In this document: piece after piece, positions 12,125 to 20,775 of the stretch | Position numbering within the stretch: position 1 is the stretch's first letter | Layout of the letters: each line of letters begins with the position of its first letter | Source: Roseomonas sp. OT10 | GTDB taxonomy: Bacteria > Pseudomonadota > Alphaproteobacteria > Acetobacterales > Acetobacteraceae | Direction of reading: 5' to 3' | Length of the DNA: 64,000 nt | NCBI RefSeq assembly: GCF_020991085.1 | Contig: NZ_CP087719.1 | Coordinates: 3,678,001 to 3,742,000 of the forward strand | Notes under the pieces: generated by a model | The model's input: the letters and a program-made list of their open reading frames with translations, nothing else | Databases searched by the model: none | What the model was told of the DNA's origin: nothing | Made by a program: the position numbers and the translations under genes

Positions 12125-13000
12125 TCATCCCCCGAGGTGCCGGCCGCCGGTTGCCTGCAAGTCGGCTCCGGTGATGAAGCTGCCCGCATCAGAACAGAGC
12201 AGCAGGGCTGCGCCTGCCATCTCCCGTGGCAGGCCGGCGCGTCCCATCGGCGAGGACTCGCTCTGTATGCGGGCCCAGGCCTCGGCGTCCTCGCGCCGCC
12301 AGCGGTTGCGCTCAGTGGCGACGAGGCCGGGGGACAGGTTGTTCACCGTCACGCCGAAGGGGGCGTAGTCGCGCGCCAGGTTCAGGGCGAGGTTGCACTG
12401 CGCGCTCTTCAGCGCGGCATAGACGGACAGCTCGGATTCCGGCCGGGTCTGGTTGATGCTGCCGATCGTCAGCACCCGCCCCCAGCCGCGCTCCCTCATC
12501 GGCGGCAGCGCCGCCTGCAGCAGTTCGATCGTGGCGCGGAAGTTGATCTGGATCTGCCGCTCGACCTGCTCCTCCGTCATGTCGAGGAAGGGGACGCGGT
12601 ACTGGATGGAGGCGCAGACCACGAGAATGTCCACCCCGCCGAGCGCCTCGCGGGCCGCCGCGACGCAGCCCGCCGCCTGGCCGGGCAGGGCGAAATCCGC
12701 CTCCACCGGCACGCAGCGGCGGCCGAGGCCGGCGATCTCCGCCGCCAGCTCCTCCGCCGCGGCGGGACGGCCGAAGCCGCGATCCGCCACGGCCGAGAAC
12801 TGGATGGCCACATCCGCCCCGGCCTCGGCCAGCACCAGCGCGATCTCCCGCCCGATGCTGACGCTGCCGCCGGTGACCAGCGCCCGGCGTCCCGCCAGCG
12901 AGAAGCGTTTGGCGATCCGCGCCGCCCCCGCCGGCAGGCCACCCGCCGGCCCCGCCGGCAGGCCACCCGCCGGCCCCGCCCCGTGCCGTTCTCCGCTCAT
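12125..13000 (-). CDS. SDR family NAD(P)-dependent oxidoreductase
   Basis: 291-aa classical short-chain dehydrogenase. The nucleotide-binding loop TGGSVSIG is at residues 43–50, and the catalytic residues are Ser181, Tyr194 and Lys198 (YAALK). The usual NNAG stretch is replaced by VCAS. The start at 13000 is supported by GGAGG at 10 nt. Residues 8–25 are a Gly/Pro/Ala leader encoded by a 24-bp tandem duplication, absent from normal SDRs. It is the last gene of the leftward operon from 17 kb (121 nt after the RraA-like gene) and probably oxidises or reduces a hydroxy/keto intermediate of that pathway. Confidence 0.9.
   Translation of the reverse strand: MSGERHGAGPAGGLPAGPAGGLPAGAARIAKRFSLAGRRALVTGGSVSIGREIALVLAEAGADVAIQFSAVADRGFGRPAAAEELAAEIAGLGRRCVPVEADFALPGQAAGCVAAAREALGGVDILVVCASIQYRVPFLDMTEEQVERQIQINFRATIELLQAALPPMRERGWGRVLTIGSINQTRPESELSVYAALKSAQCNLALNLARDYAPFGVTVNNLSPGLVATERNRWRREDAEAWARIQSESSPMGRAGLPREMAGAALLLCSDAGSFITGADLQATGGRHLGG
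12926..12973. repeat. 24-bp tandem duplication inside the SDR N-terminus
   Basis: Two adjacent identical 24-bp units (each beginning CCCCGCCGGCAGG) at 12926–12949 and 12950–12973, followed by a partial third (CCCCG). They encode a repeated 8-residue GPAGGLPA-type motif upstream of the Rossmann fold. Being a multiple of 3, it leaves the frame intact. Confidence 0.85.
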
Positions 13001-13121
13001 CCCTGCCTGTCCTCCCCGTCCTGTCGTCGAGACGCCTGCCGCCACCCCGCGAAGGCCGGCTCCGGCAGGCCCGCATCCAGCACCGCCGGGCCGTCAGCGT
13101 GCCGCCGCGTTCGGCGCCGTC

Positions 13122-13724
13122 CTAGAGTTGGCTGTCACGAAGGAACTCCGCCTCGGCGATGGACCGTGCCAGTGCCATCGCCTCCCCGGCATGGGCGGCG
13201 GGGATGCAGACGAAGCCATCGGCATCCAGGGCGACGAGGTCTCCGCTCCGGACCGTGATCCCGCCGACCCGTACCTCCTCTCCGACGGAGACCGTGCGCA
13301 GTCGCCGCCTGCTGCCATGCGGGGCGGCGCCGCGCGCCAGGATGCGGATGCCCGCCGCGGCCAGTTCCTCGGCATCCCGGGTGAAGCCGTCGACGACGAC
13401 GCCCGCCAGCCCACGACGGGTCGCGCGGAGGGTGTGCGCCCCGCCCCAACTCGCCGCGTCCGTCTCACCCTGCACGGCGATGACCAGCACGTCGCCGGGC
13501 GCGGCGAGGCTGGCCGCGGCCTCGCCGTGACGCGTCGGCGGCGTGGCCTCGTCGGGCGCGGGATGGACCGCCTCCTGCAGGACGGTATAGGCGCGTCCCA
13601 CGGCCGTCCGCCCCGGCTGCCCGAAGGCCGTGAAGCCACCCGCCGCCACCGGCCCCGGCAGGCCGATCCGGTCCGCCGCATCGGCCAGGTGGGTGGTGCG
13701 CAGGATCGGCGCGGCGCCGGTCAT
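13122..13724 (-). CDS. RraA-like protein (HMG/CHA aldolase or demethylmenaquinone methyltransferase-like family)
   Basis: 200-aa protein of the RraA fold. The family core GVVVDGFTRDAEELAAAGI and the C-terminal RSGDLVALDADGFVCIP are clear; the Arg-Asp of the TRD motif contributes to the divalent metal/substrate site in 4-hydroxy-4-methyl-2-oxoglutarate aldolases of this family. Other members regulate RNase E, so the name is by family only. ATG at 13724 overlaps the stop of the HpcH aldolase gene (ATGA), implying translational coupling. With an aldolase, amidohydrolase and SDR next door, a role in cleaving a keto acid is more likely than RNA control. Confidence 0.85.
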   Translation of the reverse strand: MTGAAPILRTTHLADAADRIGLPGPVAAGGFTAFGQPGRTAVGRAYTVLQEAVHPAPDEATPPTRHGEAAASLAAPGDVLVIAVQGETDAASWGGAHTLRATRRGLAGVVVDGFTRDAEELAAAGIRILARGAAPHGSRRRLRTVSVGEEVRVGGITVRSGDLVALDADGFVCIPAAHAGEAMALARSIAEAEFLRDSQL

Positions 13725-14527
13725 CGCGCCTCGGCCGGTGCGAAGAGGTCCGCGTCCAGCGCCGCCACCCGCTCGGCCGCCGCCCGCGCGCCCGCCTGCA
13801 CGAAACCGATGTCGGAACCCGTGAAGTAGCAGCGCGCCGCGCCCATGCGCAGGTAGACGGCGATCTCCTCCGGCTTGCGGATGCCGCCGATGATCAGCGG
13901 CTTGCCGGCCGGGCGGCAGGCGGCGATGGCGGCGCGGAACGCCTCCTGCACGCGCGGGTGCAGGTACTCGCCGGGCAGCCCCATCGATGTCGTCAGGTCG
14001 TGCCCGCCGATCTGGACGGCGTCGATCCCGTCCACCGACGCGATCGCACCCGCCTGGGCGATCGCGGCCTCGTCCTCGATCATGGCGATCAGCAGGGTCG
14101 CGTCGTTCACCGCCCGCAACTGCGCCGCGCCGGACAGGCCTTCCACCCGTGGGTCGATCACCAGCCCCGGGGAGCGCTCGCCGCGCGGCGGCAGCAGGGC
14201 GGAGCGGACCAGCGCCTCCGCCTCCGCGCCCGTGCGCAGGCCCGGCGCGAGGATGCCCTGCGCCCCGCCATCGAGCAGCCGGCCGATCAGCCCGGGATCG
14301 AGCGTCGGCACGCGCACAAAGGCGGTCACGCCGGCGAACATCGCCGCGTGACAGATCTGCGCCGCGGCCTCGGCCGTCATCGTGCTGTGCTGGAGATCGA
14401 CGTAGAGGCCGTGATGGCCCGACTGCCGCGCCAGGGTGACGATGTTCACGGAGCGGGCGAGGCGCACGCCGAAGACATGGCATGGCCTGCCGGCGAGCAG
14501 CCTCTCCTTCAGCAGGTTGCCGGACAT
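13721..14527 (-). CDS. HpcH/HpaI family aldolase
   Basis: 268-aa class II (metal-dependent) aldolase/citrate lyase-β-like TIM barrel. The family segments LYVDLQHSTM, AFVRVPTLDPG, ILAPGLRTGAEAEALV, IAMIEDEAAI (metal-ligand Glu) and GIDAVQIGGHDLTTSMGLPGE (Asp ligand region) appear in order. Such enzymes split 4-hydroxy-2-oxo acids into pyruvate and an aldehyde or keto acid; the substrate is not visible from sequence. It overlaps the following RraA-like gene by 4 nt and follows the GST gene by 15 nt, so it belongs to the LysR-linked operon. Confidence 0.9.
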   Translation of the reverse strand: MSGNLLKERLLAGRPCHVFGVRLARSVNIVTLARQSGHHGLYVDLQHSTMTAEAAAQICHAAMFAGVTAFVRVPTLDPGLIGRLLDGGAQGILAPGLRTGAEAEALVRSALLPPRGERSPGLVIDPRVEGLSGAAQLRAVNDATLLIAMIEDEAAIAQAGAIASVDGIDAVQIGGHDLTTSMGLPGEYLHPRVQEAFRAAIAACRPAGKPLIIGGIRKPEEIAVYLRMGAARCYFTGSDIGFVQAGARAAAERVAALDADLFAPAEAR

Positions 14528-14542
14528 GCGCGCTGTCTCTCC

Positions 14543-15151
14543 CTACAGGGACGGCTTGGTCGATTGCATGGAAGGCCGCGCGGCGAAGGCATCGAACCAG
14601 GCCGCCAACCCCGGGTGCCGGCCGCGCCAGGCCTCCTCGGGCGCACGCACGTCGAGCCAGCCCAGCGCGCAGCCCGCCGCGATCTCGCCCACGGTCAGCG
14701 CATCCCCCTGCGGTGGCAGGCCGGCCTCCAGGGCGGCCAGGCAGGCCTGGACCTTGGCCCATTGCGCCGTGATCCATTCCGGCCAGCGCCGCTCCTCCGG
14801 TCGCGCCGCCTCTCCCTTGGCCAGGACGCCCGCGATGATGAGACCGTCGGCCGCGGCGTTCAGCGTCAGCGCCCGCCGCCGCTCCGTGCCGTCCAGGGGG
14901 ATCAGGCGCGGTGAGGGGCGGAGCTGATCGAGATAGTCCACGATCACCAGGGAGTCGTAGACGCTCTCGCCGGAGTCGGTGATCAGGGTCGGGATCTTGC
15001 CGGTCGGGTTGAGCGTCAGCAGCTCCGCGTTGACCACGCCCTGCGCGACCCGGGTCGGGACGAGCTCGATGTCGCCGGTCAGGCCCTTCTCCGCCGCCGC
15101 GACCATGACCTTGCGAACGAAGGGCGAGAGCTTTCCATGCATGAGCTTCAT
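14543..15151 (-). CDS. Glutathione S-transferase family protein
   Basis: 202-aa cytosolic GST. The N-terminal thioredoxin-like domain has SPFVRKVMVAAAEKGL (with the Ser expected at the GSH-activating site) and NPTGKIPTLITDSGESVYDSLVIVDYLDQ, the glutathione-binding PTL and ES motifs. A helical C-terminal domain follows from about residue 85. In catabolic operons such enzymes act as isomerases, dehalogenases or ether-cleaving enzymes. The start at 15151 is supported by GAGGAG at 10 nt. It lies between the amidohydrolase and the aldolase, 29 and 15 nt from them. Confidence 0.9.
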   Translation of the reverse strand: MKLMHGKLSPFVRKVMVAAAEKGLTGDIELVPTRVAQGVVNAELLTLNPTGKIPTLITDSGESVYDSLVIVDYLDQLRPSPRLIPLDGTERRRALTLNAAADGLIIAGVLAKGEAARPEERRWPEWITAQWAKVQACLAALEAGLPPQGDALTVGEIAAGCALGWLDVRAPEEAWRGRHPGLAAWFDAFAARPSMQSTKPSL

Positions 15152-15180
15152 GGCGGACGTCTCCTCGGGTTCTCGGGGGC

Positions 15181-16011
15181 TCAGAGCGGCCAGTCGCAGC
15201 ACTTCGCCGCGGCGCGCCCCATGATCCAGGACCTGTCCTCCTCCGAGAGCCAGTCGAGCGCCTCGGTGAAGAGGCGAATGTTCTCCTCGTAGGTGGAGGT
15301 CAGGCGGGTGACGTCGCTGCCCCATAGCATCCGCTGCGGGCCGAAGGCGTCGTAGATGGCGCGGATGTGCCGGTGCAGGTTGGCGAAGGGATAGGGCTGG
15401 GTCGAGAAGCACGGCAGGGAGGAGACCTTCACCGCCACGTCCGGATAGCGCGCCAGGGCGTAGAGCTGGTCGGCATCGGCCCAGGCGTCGTCGTCGCGCG
15501 CCCCGCGCGGGTGGCGCCCGGCGTGGTCGACGATCAGGCGCAGGCCGGGGAAGCGTGCCAGCAACGGCTCGAAGCCCGCGATATGGCCGGGGATGTGGGC
15601 CATGAAGGGCATCCGGCTGCGCTCCACCTCGCTCCAGAACCAGTCGTAGCTGCGCTCGTTCAGGAGCGACATCCAGGGCTCGCCGGCGAAGAACAGGCGC
15701 ATGCCCAGCATGCCCTGCTGGTCGCGCCAGCCGGCCAGCCGCTCCCGCGCATCCGGCGCCTGGATGTTGAAGCGGCCCATCACGCCGAAGCGGTCCGGCT
15801 TCGCCCGGGCTGCGGCCAGCGAGTACTCGTTGTCCCAGCCGTTCCAGCTCACCGGCACCAGGATGGCGCGCTGCACCCCGGCGGCATCCATCTGGGCCTC
15901 GGCCTGCTCCAGCGTGTATTGCGGCCCGTGCGGGCTGACGGCGCCCTCCGGCCAGGGGCGCTCGGGGGTGTTCGGGTAGAAGGCGTGGATCTGGCTGTCG
16001 ATGATCTGCAT
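15181..16011 (-). CDS. Amidohydrolase family 2 protein
   Basis: 276-aa TIM-barrel hydrolase of the amidohydrolase-2 family (LigI/ACMSD-like), which hydrolyses lactones or decarboxylates aromatic-derived acids. Visible motifs are IIDSQIHAF at the start, MAHIPGHIAGFE, LIVDHAGRHPRGA and a late MLWGSDVTR holding the conserved Asp. The first His of the usual HxH metal motif is Gln here (QIH), as in some metal-independent members. It stands between the frameshifted Bug gene (55 nt upstream) and the GST gene. The substrate is unknown; neighbours suggest a ring-cleavage lactone or similar. Confidence 0.88.
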   Translation of the reverse strand: MQIIDSQIHAFYPNTPERPWPEGAVSPHGPQYTLEQAEAQMDAAGVQRAILVPVSWNGWDNEYSLAAARAKPDRFGVMGRFNIQAPDARERLAGWRDQQGMLGMRLFFAGEPWMSLLNERSYDWFWSEVERSRMPFMAHIPGHIAGFEPLLARFPGLRLIVDHAGRHPRGARDDDAWADADQLYALARYPDVAVKVSSLPCFSTQPYPFANLHRHIRAIYDAFGPQRMLWGSDVTRLTSTYEENIRLFTEALDWLSEEDRSWIMGRAAAKCCDWPL

Positions 16012-16066
16012 GGTCCTGGTCCTGATGGCACCTGTCCGGCGACGGAGGTCGGCTGTCTGCTTCCGG

Positions 16067-17039
16067 CTACTCGATGCGGATGTTCGCGGCCTGGATGATC
16101 GGCAACCAGGTTTCCAGCTCGCTGTGGATCAGCGCGGCGAAGCGGTCCCGGCCGCCCGGATAGGGTCGGAAGCCGGCGGTCTCCAGGATGCGGTGGAAGG
16201 CCGCATCGTCCGCGACCTGTTGCGACGCCCGCTCCAGCCGGGTGGCGACCGCGTCCGGGATGCCCCGGGGGCCCACGATCCCGTACCAGAGCTCGACGAC
16301 GAGGCCGGGCATCCCCTGCTCCGCCGTGGTCGGCACGTCCGGCAGGCCGGGGAAGCGCTCGCTGCTCGCCACCGCCAGGATACGCAGGGCGGGGTTGGTG
16401 CGCTGTCCCATCACCGTGCCGGTGTCGAGGAAGGCAATCGGGATCTGGCCGGAGAGGAGGTCGGTCAGCGCCGGCGCGCCGCCGCGATAGGGCACGTGGA
16501 CCATCTCCACCTTCGCCAGGCGTTGCAGCATCTCGCCGGCTAGGTGCAGCGCCCCTCCGGTGCCGGCGGACCCATAGGCGATGGCGCCCGGCTGCTGCCG
16601 CGCCCTGGCCAGGAGATCGTTCAGGTCCCTGATCCCGGATGCGGCCGAGGCCACCACCACGATCGGGGTGCTCCCCATCAGGCCGATCGGCACGAAGTCG
16701 CGCTCGACGTCGAAGGGAACGCGGCCCGCGAGGGTACCCGCGCTGTGCACCAGGGAGCCGACCCCGCCGAAGCCCAGCGTGTAGCCGTCGGGCGCGGAGC
16801 GGGCCGCGGCCGCGAGGCCGATGGTCCCGCCGGCGCCGACGCGGTTCTCCACGACCATCGGCTGGCCGAGTGCCTTCGACATGCCCTCCGCCGACGCCCT
16901 GGCGAGGAGGTCGCTCGATCCGCCCGGCGCGAAGGGCGCGATGAGGCGCAGCGGCCGCGAGGGGAAGGCCTCCTTGCCCGGACGCCGGCCGCGCCAGGGG
17001 TGCCACAAGGGCAGCGGCGAGAAGCGATCTCCGCTTCAT
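16067..17039 (-). pseudogene. Tripartite tricarboxylate transporter (Bug) receptor gene with an apparent +1 frameshift
   Basis: The signal peptide MKRRSLLAAALVAPLARPA starts at 17039, but the mature Bug domain (EAFPSRPLRLIAPFAPGGSSD through AANIRIE) is in another frame. One surplus base at 16974–16975 explains it: reading GGGCAGGAGG in place of GGGCAAGGAGG joins the two halves into a normal ~323-aa Bug protein. The mature half is otherwise intact, with GSAGTGGALHLAGE and PYRGGAPALTDLL, the usual ligand-loop regions. Bug proteins bind carboxylic acids in the periplasm. It is either a recent pseudogene or a sequence error. It heads the operon divergent from LysR. Confidence 0.85.
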
Positions 17040-17092
17040 CCCGGGTTTCCTCCGTTGCTGTGTCGTTGCAGCCGGTCTACGGCGGCCGGAAG

Positions 17093-17120
17093 ACCAAAAT
17101 CAATTTTAGATTTTATTGGT
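17093..17120. promoter_or_regulatory. Candidate LysR operator/divergent promoter
   Basis: In a 135-nt gap between the divergent Bug and LysR genes, an AT-rich stretch holds an inverted repeat AAAATC (17096–17101), 7 nt, GATTTT (17109–17114), flanked by ACC and ATTGGT. LysR-type proteins usually bind T-N11-A dyads in such divergent gaps, and the AT content contrasts with the surroundings. Confidence 0.5.
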
Positions 17121-17174
17121 ATCATGCAAAGATTTTCTTTGGTAAACGGGCCGGCCGCCGCGGGAAAGGTGAGC

Positions 17175-18170
17175 ATGGATCTGCAGGCCATCCGGTACTT
17201 CGTCGCGACGGTCAGGGCCGGAAGCTTCGCCGGCGCGGCGGCGCAGCTGGGGCTGACCCAACCCGCGGTGGCGAGGCAGGTCCGGCTGCTCGAACGCGAG
17301 CTGGGGGTGCCGCTGGTCTTTGCCGTGACGCCGCGGCGGCTGGCCCCGACCCCGTCGGGGGAGGCGGTGCTGGCACGGGCGCAGCAGATCGAGGAGGTCC
17401 TCGCGCAGCTGCGGCGCGACGCGGTGGACCGGGCGGCCGAGCCGAACGGCCCGCTCTGCGTTGCCCTGCCGCCGGTCATCGGCGCCACGCTGATGCATGC
17501 GGCCCTGCCCAACTTCATCGCGCGCTTCCCCAAGATCAGGCTGCGGGTGCTGTCGGGGTACTCGGGCTATGTCGAGGATTGGGTGAGCAGCGGGGAGGCG
17601 GAGATCGGCCTCATGTTCGGAGAGCCGCGCCGGGGCGAACTGGAAGCCACCCCCCTGCTGGAGCAGGAGATATGCCTCATCGCTCCGGCCGCTGCGTCGA
17701 CGGCACAGGCGCCGGACGGCCTGGCCGGCCGGCAGTCCTGCACGCTGGCGGAGGTGGCCCGGCTGCCCCTGGTGCTGCCGGGCCTGCACCACGGGCTGCG
17801 CATCGTGTTCGACGAGGCGGTCGAGCGCGCCGGGCTGAAGGCGCCGCAGATCGTGGTCGAGGCGGACAACATCGATCTTCTCAAACTTCTGGTGATCGAT
17901 GGGCGCGGCTATTCGGTCCTGAGCGCCGACGCCGTGCGGGCGGAGGTCGGCGCCGGCACGATGCGTGCGCTACCGATCGCGGCGCCGCGTCTCCTCTGGC
18001 GGCTGTCCTTCGTCGAGCAGCGCGACCGCTACCGATCGCTTGCCGTTGCGGCATTCAAGCAGGCCATGGTCGAGACGACGATCGAGCTGCTGGATCTGGG
18101 AACGATCCGGGGCAACCTCCTTCATGCGCGGGGACATCCGGCACGACCGCCACGGCCGTCGACCCCGTGA
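17175..18170 (+). CDS. LysR family transcriptional regulator
   Basis: 331-aa regulator. The winged helix-turn-helix spans residues 1–60 (MDLQAIRYFVATVRAGSF, AAQLGLTQPAVARQVRLLE, LGVPLVF), followed by the LysR substrate-binding domain from about 90 (LCVALPPVIGATLM). ATG at 17175 follows AAAGGTGA. It is divergent from the Bug-led operon with an AT-rich dyad between them, so it most likely controls that operon in response to a pathway compound. It converges on the flavoprotein gene at 18217, 46 nt away. Confidence 0.93.
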   Translation: MDLQAIRYFVATVRAGSFAGAAAQLGLTQPAVARQVRLLERELGVPLVFAVTPRRLAPTPSGEAVLARAQQIEEVLAQLRRDAVDRAAEPNGPLCVALPPVIGATLMHAALPNFIARFPKIRLRVLSGYSGYVEDWVSSGEAEIGLMFGEPRRGELEATPLLEQEICLIAPAAASTAQAPDGLAGRQSCTLAEVARLPLVLPGLHHGLRIVFDEAVERAGLKAPQIVVEADNIDLLKLLVIDGRGYSVLSADAVRAEVGAGTMRALPIAAPRLLWRLSFVEQRDRYRSLAVAAFKQAMVETTIELLDLGTIRGNLLHARGHPARPPRPSTP

Positions 18171-18216
18171 CATTCCAGGATGCGCGCGACGCCCGATGGC
18201 GAGGGCCCCGGTTCTC

Positions 18217-19947
18217 TCACCCGGGACCAGCGGCCGCATGCCGGCCGGCGATGAAGCCGAAGGTCATGGCGGGACCCAGGTTGATCCCCCCCGCCGGGTA
18301 ATGCCCGCCCATCACGCTCGCCATGTCCGTGCCGGCGGCGTAGAGCCCGGGGATGGGCGCGCCGCCGGCGTCCAGGACCCTGGCGCAGGCATCGGTCTTC
18401 AACCCCGCGAAGGTGCCGAAGCTGCCGGGCAGCACCTTCACCGCGAAGAATGGCCCGTCCTCGATGGGCGCGACGCAGGGGTTGGGGCCGCCATGGTCTG
18501 CGTCCCCCTGCAGCCGGTTGTAGGGCGTGCTGCCGCGCCCGAAGGCAGGGTCCTCGCCGCGCCGGGCATGCCGGTTGTACTCGGCGAGCGTCCGCTCCAG
18601 CCCGTCCGGGTCGATGCCGCATGCCCGCGCGAGCTCCGCGACGGTGCGGCCGCTCCGGATGTAGCCGGAGCGCAGGTGGGGCCGCACCGGCAGCGGGGCC
18701 GGCCGCGCGATGCCGAGGCCGTAGCGGCGCTGGAAGGCGCGCGTGCAGATCAGCCAGGAGGCGACCTCCTGCCCGGGCCGGACGGCACGGAGCAGGGCGG
18801 CGACGTAGTCGTGGTAGCCGCCGCCCTCGTTGCAGAACCGCCGCCCGTCCGACAGCACGCCGATGATGCCGGGCTTGCCGCGTTCGATGATGTGGGGGAA
18901 GCGGCCCGTGCTGCCGTCGGCGTAGGGAACGAGAGAGACGGGGCACCAGGCGCCCGGCGCTGCCAGAGACGCGTCGACCGTGCCCCCGACGGCTTCGCCC
19001 AGCCGCAGCCCATCCCCCGTGGCGGCGGGCGCCGCGACCGTCCAGTTCTCGCCGCCCGCGGGAAAGGTGGCCTGCCGGCGCGCGAGGTCGTGCGGGTAGC
19101 CGCCCGCGGCCAGCACCACGCCCCGGCGGGCCCGCACCTCGACCTCGCCCGCCGGCGAGCCCAGCACGGCGCCGCAGACGCGCCCCTCCTCGCGCAGCAG
19201 CCGCAGCGCGGGCGCATCGGTGCGGAGATCGACGCCCAGCTCCGCGGCCGAGCGCAGCAGCCGCCCGACCAGGGCGATGCCGTTGCGCAGCTGCATGCCG
19301 CGCCCGTGGCGTGCGAGGTCGAGCAGGTGCTGCCCGAGGCGGCGCGTGACATGGAGGAAGGCGCGGGGCGAGCGCGTCACGTTCATGAAGGCGGCGAGGT
19401 CCGGCCCCGCCTGGATCGTCATGCCGAGAAAGGTGGTCTCGCGCAGCGGCCGGCGCAGGCGGCGCACCAGCGGACCCAGCGCCCGGGCGTCGTAGGGCGC
19501 CGCGATCAGGGACCGCCCCCCCGTGCCGGCGCCCGGGATGTTGCCGTAGGTGTCCGGGATGCGGTTGTTGGCCTCGAACCGCAGCGCGGTACGGCTCTCG
19601 AAGAACTCCACCATGCGCGGCGCGGCTTCCAGGAAGGCGTCCACCCGCGCCGCGTCGAAGTTGTTGCCGAGCACGCCGCGCAGGTACTCCCGCGGGGCCT
19701 CGACCGGCTCGTCGATGCCGGCGCGCCGCGCCAGGGGATTGCGCGGCAGCCACATCCAGCCGCCGGACCAGGCCGTGGTGCCGCCGAGCACCGGCTCCTT
19801 CTCCGCCACCACGACATGCAGGCCGTGCGCCGCGGCGGTGACGGCGGCGGACAGGCCGCCGGCGCCCGAGCCCACCACCAGCAGGTCGCACTCGACGGGC
19901 GTCGCGGTTCCGGACGTCGCCGCGGCCTCTTCGACGTGGCGTGTCAT
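18217..19947 (-). CDS. FAD-dependent dehydrogenase, KstD/fumarate-reductase flavoprotein type (paralog 1)
   Basis: 576-aa flavoprotein. FAD is bound by the N-terminal GSGAGG (26–31) and by the late IPGLYAAGTDMAS segment. GGTTAWSGGWMWLPRNP and RFCNEGGGYHDY match 3-ketosteroid-Δ1-dehydrogenase-like enzymes, and HYPAGGINLGP holds Tyr550-x3-Gly554, the pair that contacts the keto oxygen in KstD. This suggests dehydrogenation next to a carbonyl on a ring or acid; the substrate is unknown. It is the last gene of the IclR-headed operon, 4 nt after the isomerase gene, and is a close paralog of the gene at 21380. Confidence 0.9.
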   Translation of the reverse strand: MTRHVEEAAATSGTATPVECDLLVVGSGAGGLSAAVTAAAHGLHVVVAEKEPVLGGTTAWSGGWMWLPRNPLARRAGIDEPVEAPREYLRGVLGNNFDAARVDAFLEAAPRMVEFFESRTALRFEANNRIPDTYGNIPGAGTGGRSLIAAPYDARALGPLVRRLRRPLRETTFLGMTIQAGPDLAAFMNVTRSPRAFLHVTRRLGQHLLDLARHGRGMQLRNGIALVGRLLRSAAELGVDLRTDAPALRLLREEGRVCGAVLGSPAGEVEVRARRGVVLAAGGYPHDLARRQATFPAGGENWTVAAPAATGDGLRLGEAVGGTVDASLAAPGAWCPVSLVPYADGSTGRFPHIIERGKPGIIGVLSDGRRFCNEGGGYHDYVAALLRAVRPGQEVASWLICTRAFQRRYGLGIARPAPLPVRPHLRSGYIRSGRTVAELARACGIDPDGLERTLAEYNRHARRGEDPAFGRGSTPYNRLQGDADHGGPNPCVAPIEDGPFFAVKVLPGSFGTFAGLKTDACARVLDAGGAPIPGLYAAGTDMASVMGGHYPAGGINLGPAMTFGFIAGRHAAAGPG

Positions 19948-19951
19948 CGCG

Positions 19952-20764
19952 TCAGGCCGCCGCTGCCAGCAGGCCGCGCGCGGCCGCCATGGCGCGCCGG
20001 ACGCGCTGCTCCGCCGGGACGGTCCTCGCCAGCTCCAGCGTGGGGATTTCGAGGCTGATGGTCAGGTCGGCCGGCATGGCGCGGATCAGCGACACCAGGT
20101 CGATGCCGCCCTCGCCGGGGAACATGCGCTCGGCGCGGGCGGTATGGAGCAGACCCTCCATCGTGGTTGGCCGTTCGGCCGGCGCGTCGCAGATCTGCCA
20201 GTAGTGCAGCCACTCCCGCGGCACCCGGGGGATGTCGGCGATCCGGCTGCCGGAGCGGTCGAAGTGCAGGGCGTCGATCAGGACGCCGCCATTCGGCTGC
20301 CCCGCACGCCCCACCACGTCGATCGCGGCGGCGAGGTCCGGCACGGCGGTCCAGGGCATGAACTCCAGGTCGCCGGTCAGGCCGAAGGCGGCGGCCTCGC
20401 GGCAGAAGGCGGCGTAGGTGTCGACCAGCCGCGCGCGGTCCGGGTCGTAGCCGGCGACGAGGACGTGCTTCGCCCCGATCCTGGCCCCGGCTTCGAAGAA
20501 GGGGCGGTAGGCCACCACGTCCGTCTCCGGGCGCAGCATGGCGATCTCCAGGTCGGCCACGCCGACGCCCGTGTCGCGCAGCCGCACCAGCGTCTCCCGC
20601 ATCAGGGCGGGATCGTCCTGCAGCGGGTAGGCGGCGGCGCCCGGCGCCACGGGAATCAGGCGCAGCCCGACCTGGGCACAGCCCGTCGCGGCGGCGACGT
20701 CGATCAGGGCCGGCGGCGGCAGTTCCAGCGCGGTGAGCGCGGCAAGGGAGAAGGACGGTTCCAT
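19952..20764 (-). CDS. Sugar phosphate isomerase/epimerase-like TIM-barrel protein
   Basis: 270-aa xylose-isomerase-like (AP_endonuc_2) barrel. Visible family segments are VGLRLIP near the start, GDLEFMPWTAV (metal-ligand Glu), GVLIDALHFDRSGS (Asp/His ligands) and ISLEIPTLEL (Glu ligand near the C-terminus). These enzymes isomerise sugars, inosose or keto acids, and some are 3-dehydroshikimate dehydratases; the sequence does not decide. It is 4 nt from the following flavoprotein gene and 11 nt after the NIPSNAP gene, so clearly in the same operon. Confidence 0.88.
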   Translation of the reverse strand: MEPSFSLAALTALELPPPALIDVAAATGCAQVGLRLIPVAPGAAAYPLQDDPALMRETLVRLRDTGVGVADLEIAMLRPETDVVAYRPFFEAGARIGAKHVLVAGYDPDRARLVDTYAAFCREAAAFGLTGDLEFMPWTAVPDLAAAIDVVGRAGQPNGGVLIDALHFDRSGSRIADIPRVPREWLHYWQICDAPAERPTTMEGLLHTARAERMFPGEGGIDLVSLIRAMPADLTISLEIPTLELARTVPAEQRVRRAMAAARGLLAAAA

Positions 20765-20775
20765 GGCATGTCGCC

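Noticed and set aside
11642-13258. A 537-codon plus-strand frame through element A and the SDR
   Set aside because: It is antisense to the SDR with intact catalytic residues and otherwise translates the hairpin repeats; no family similarity.
16067-17039. Programmed frameshifting in the Bug gene
   Set aside because: No slippery heptamer or downstream structure typical of programmed events, and a plain one-base surplus explains the data. Error or decay is simpler.
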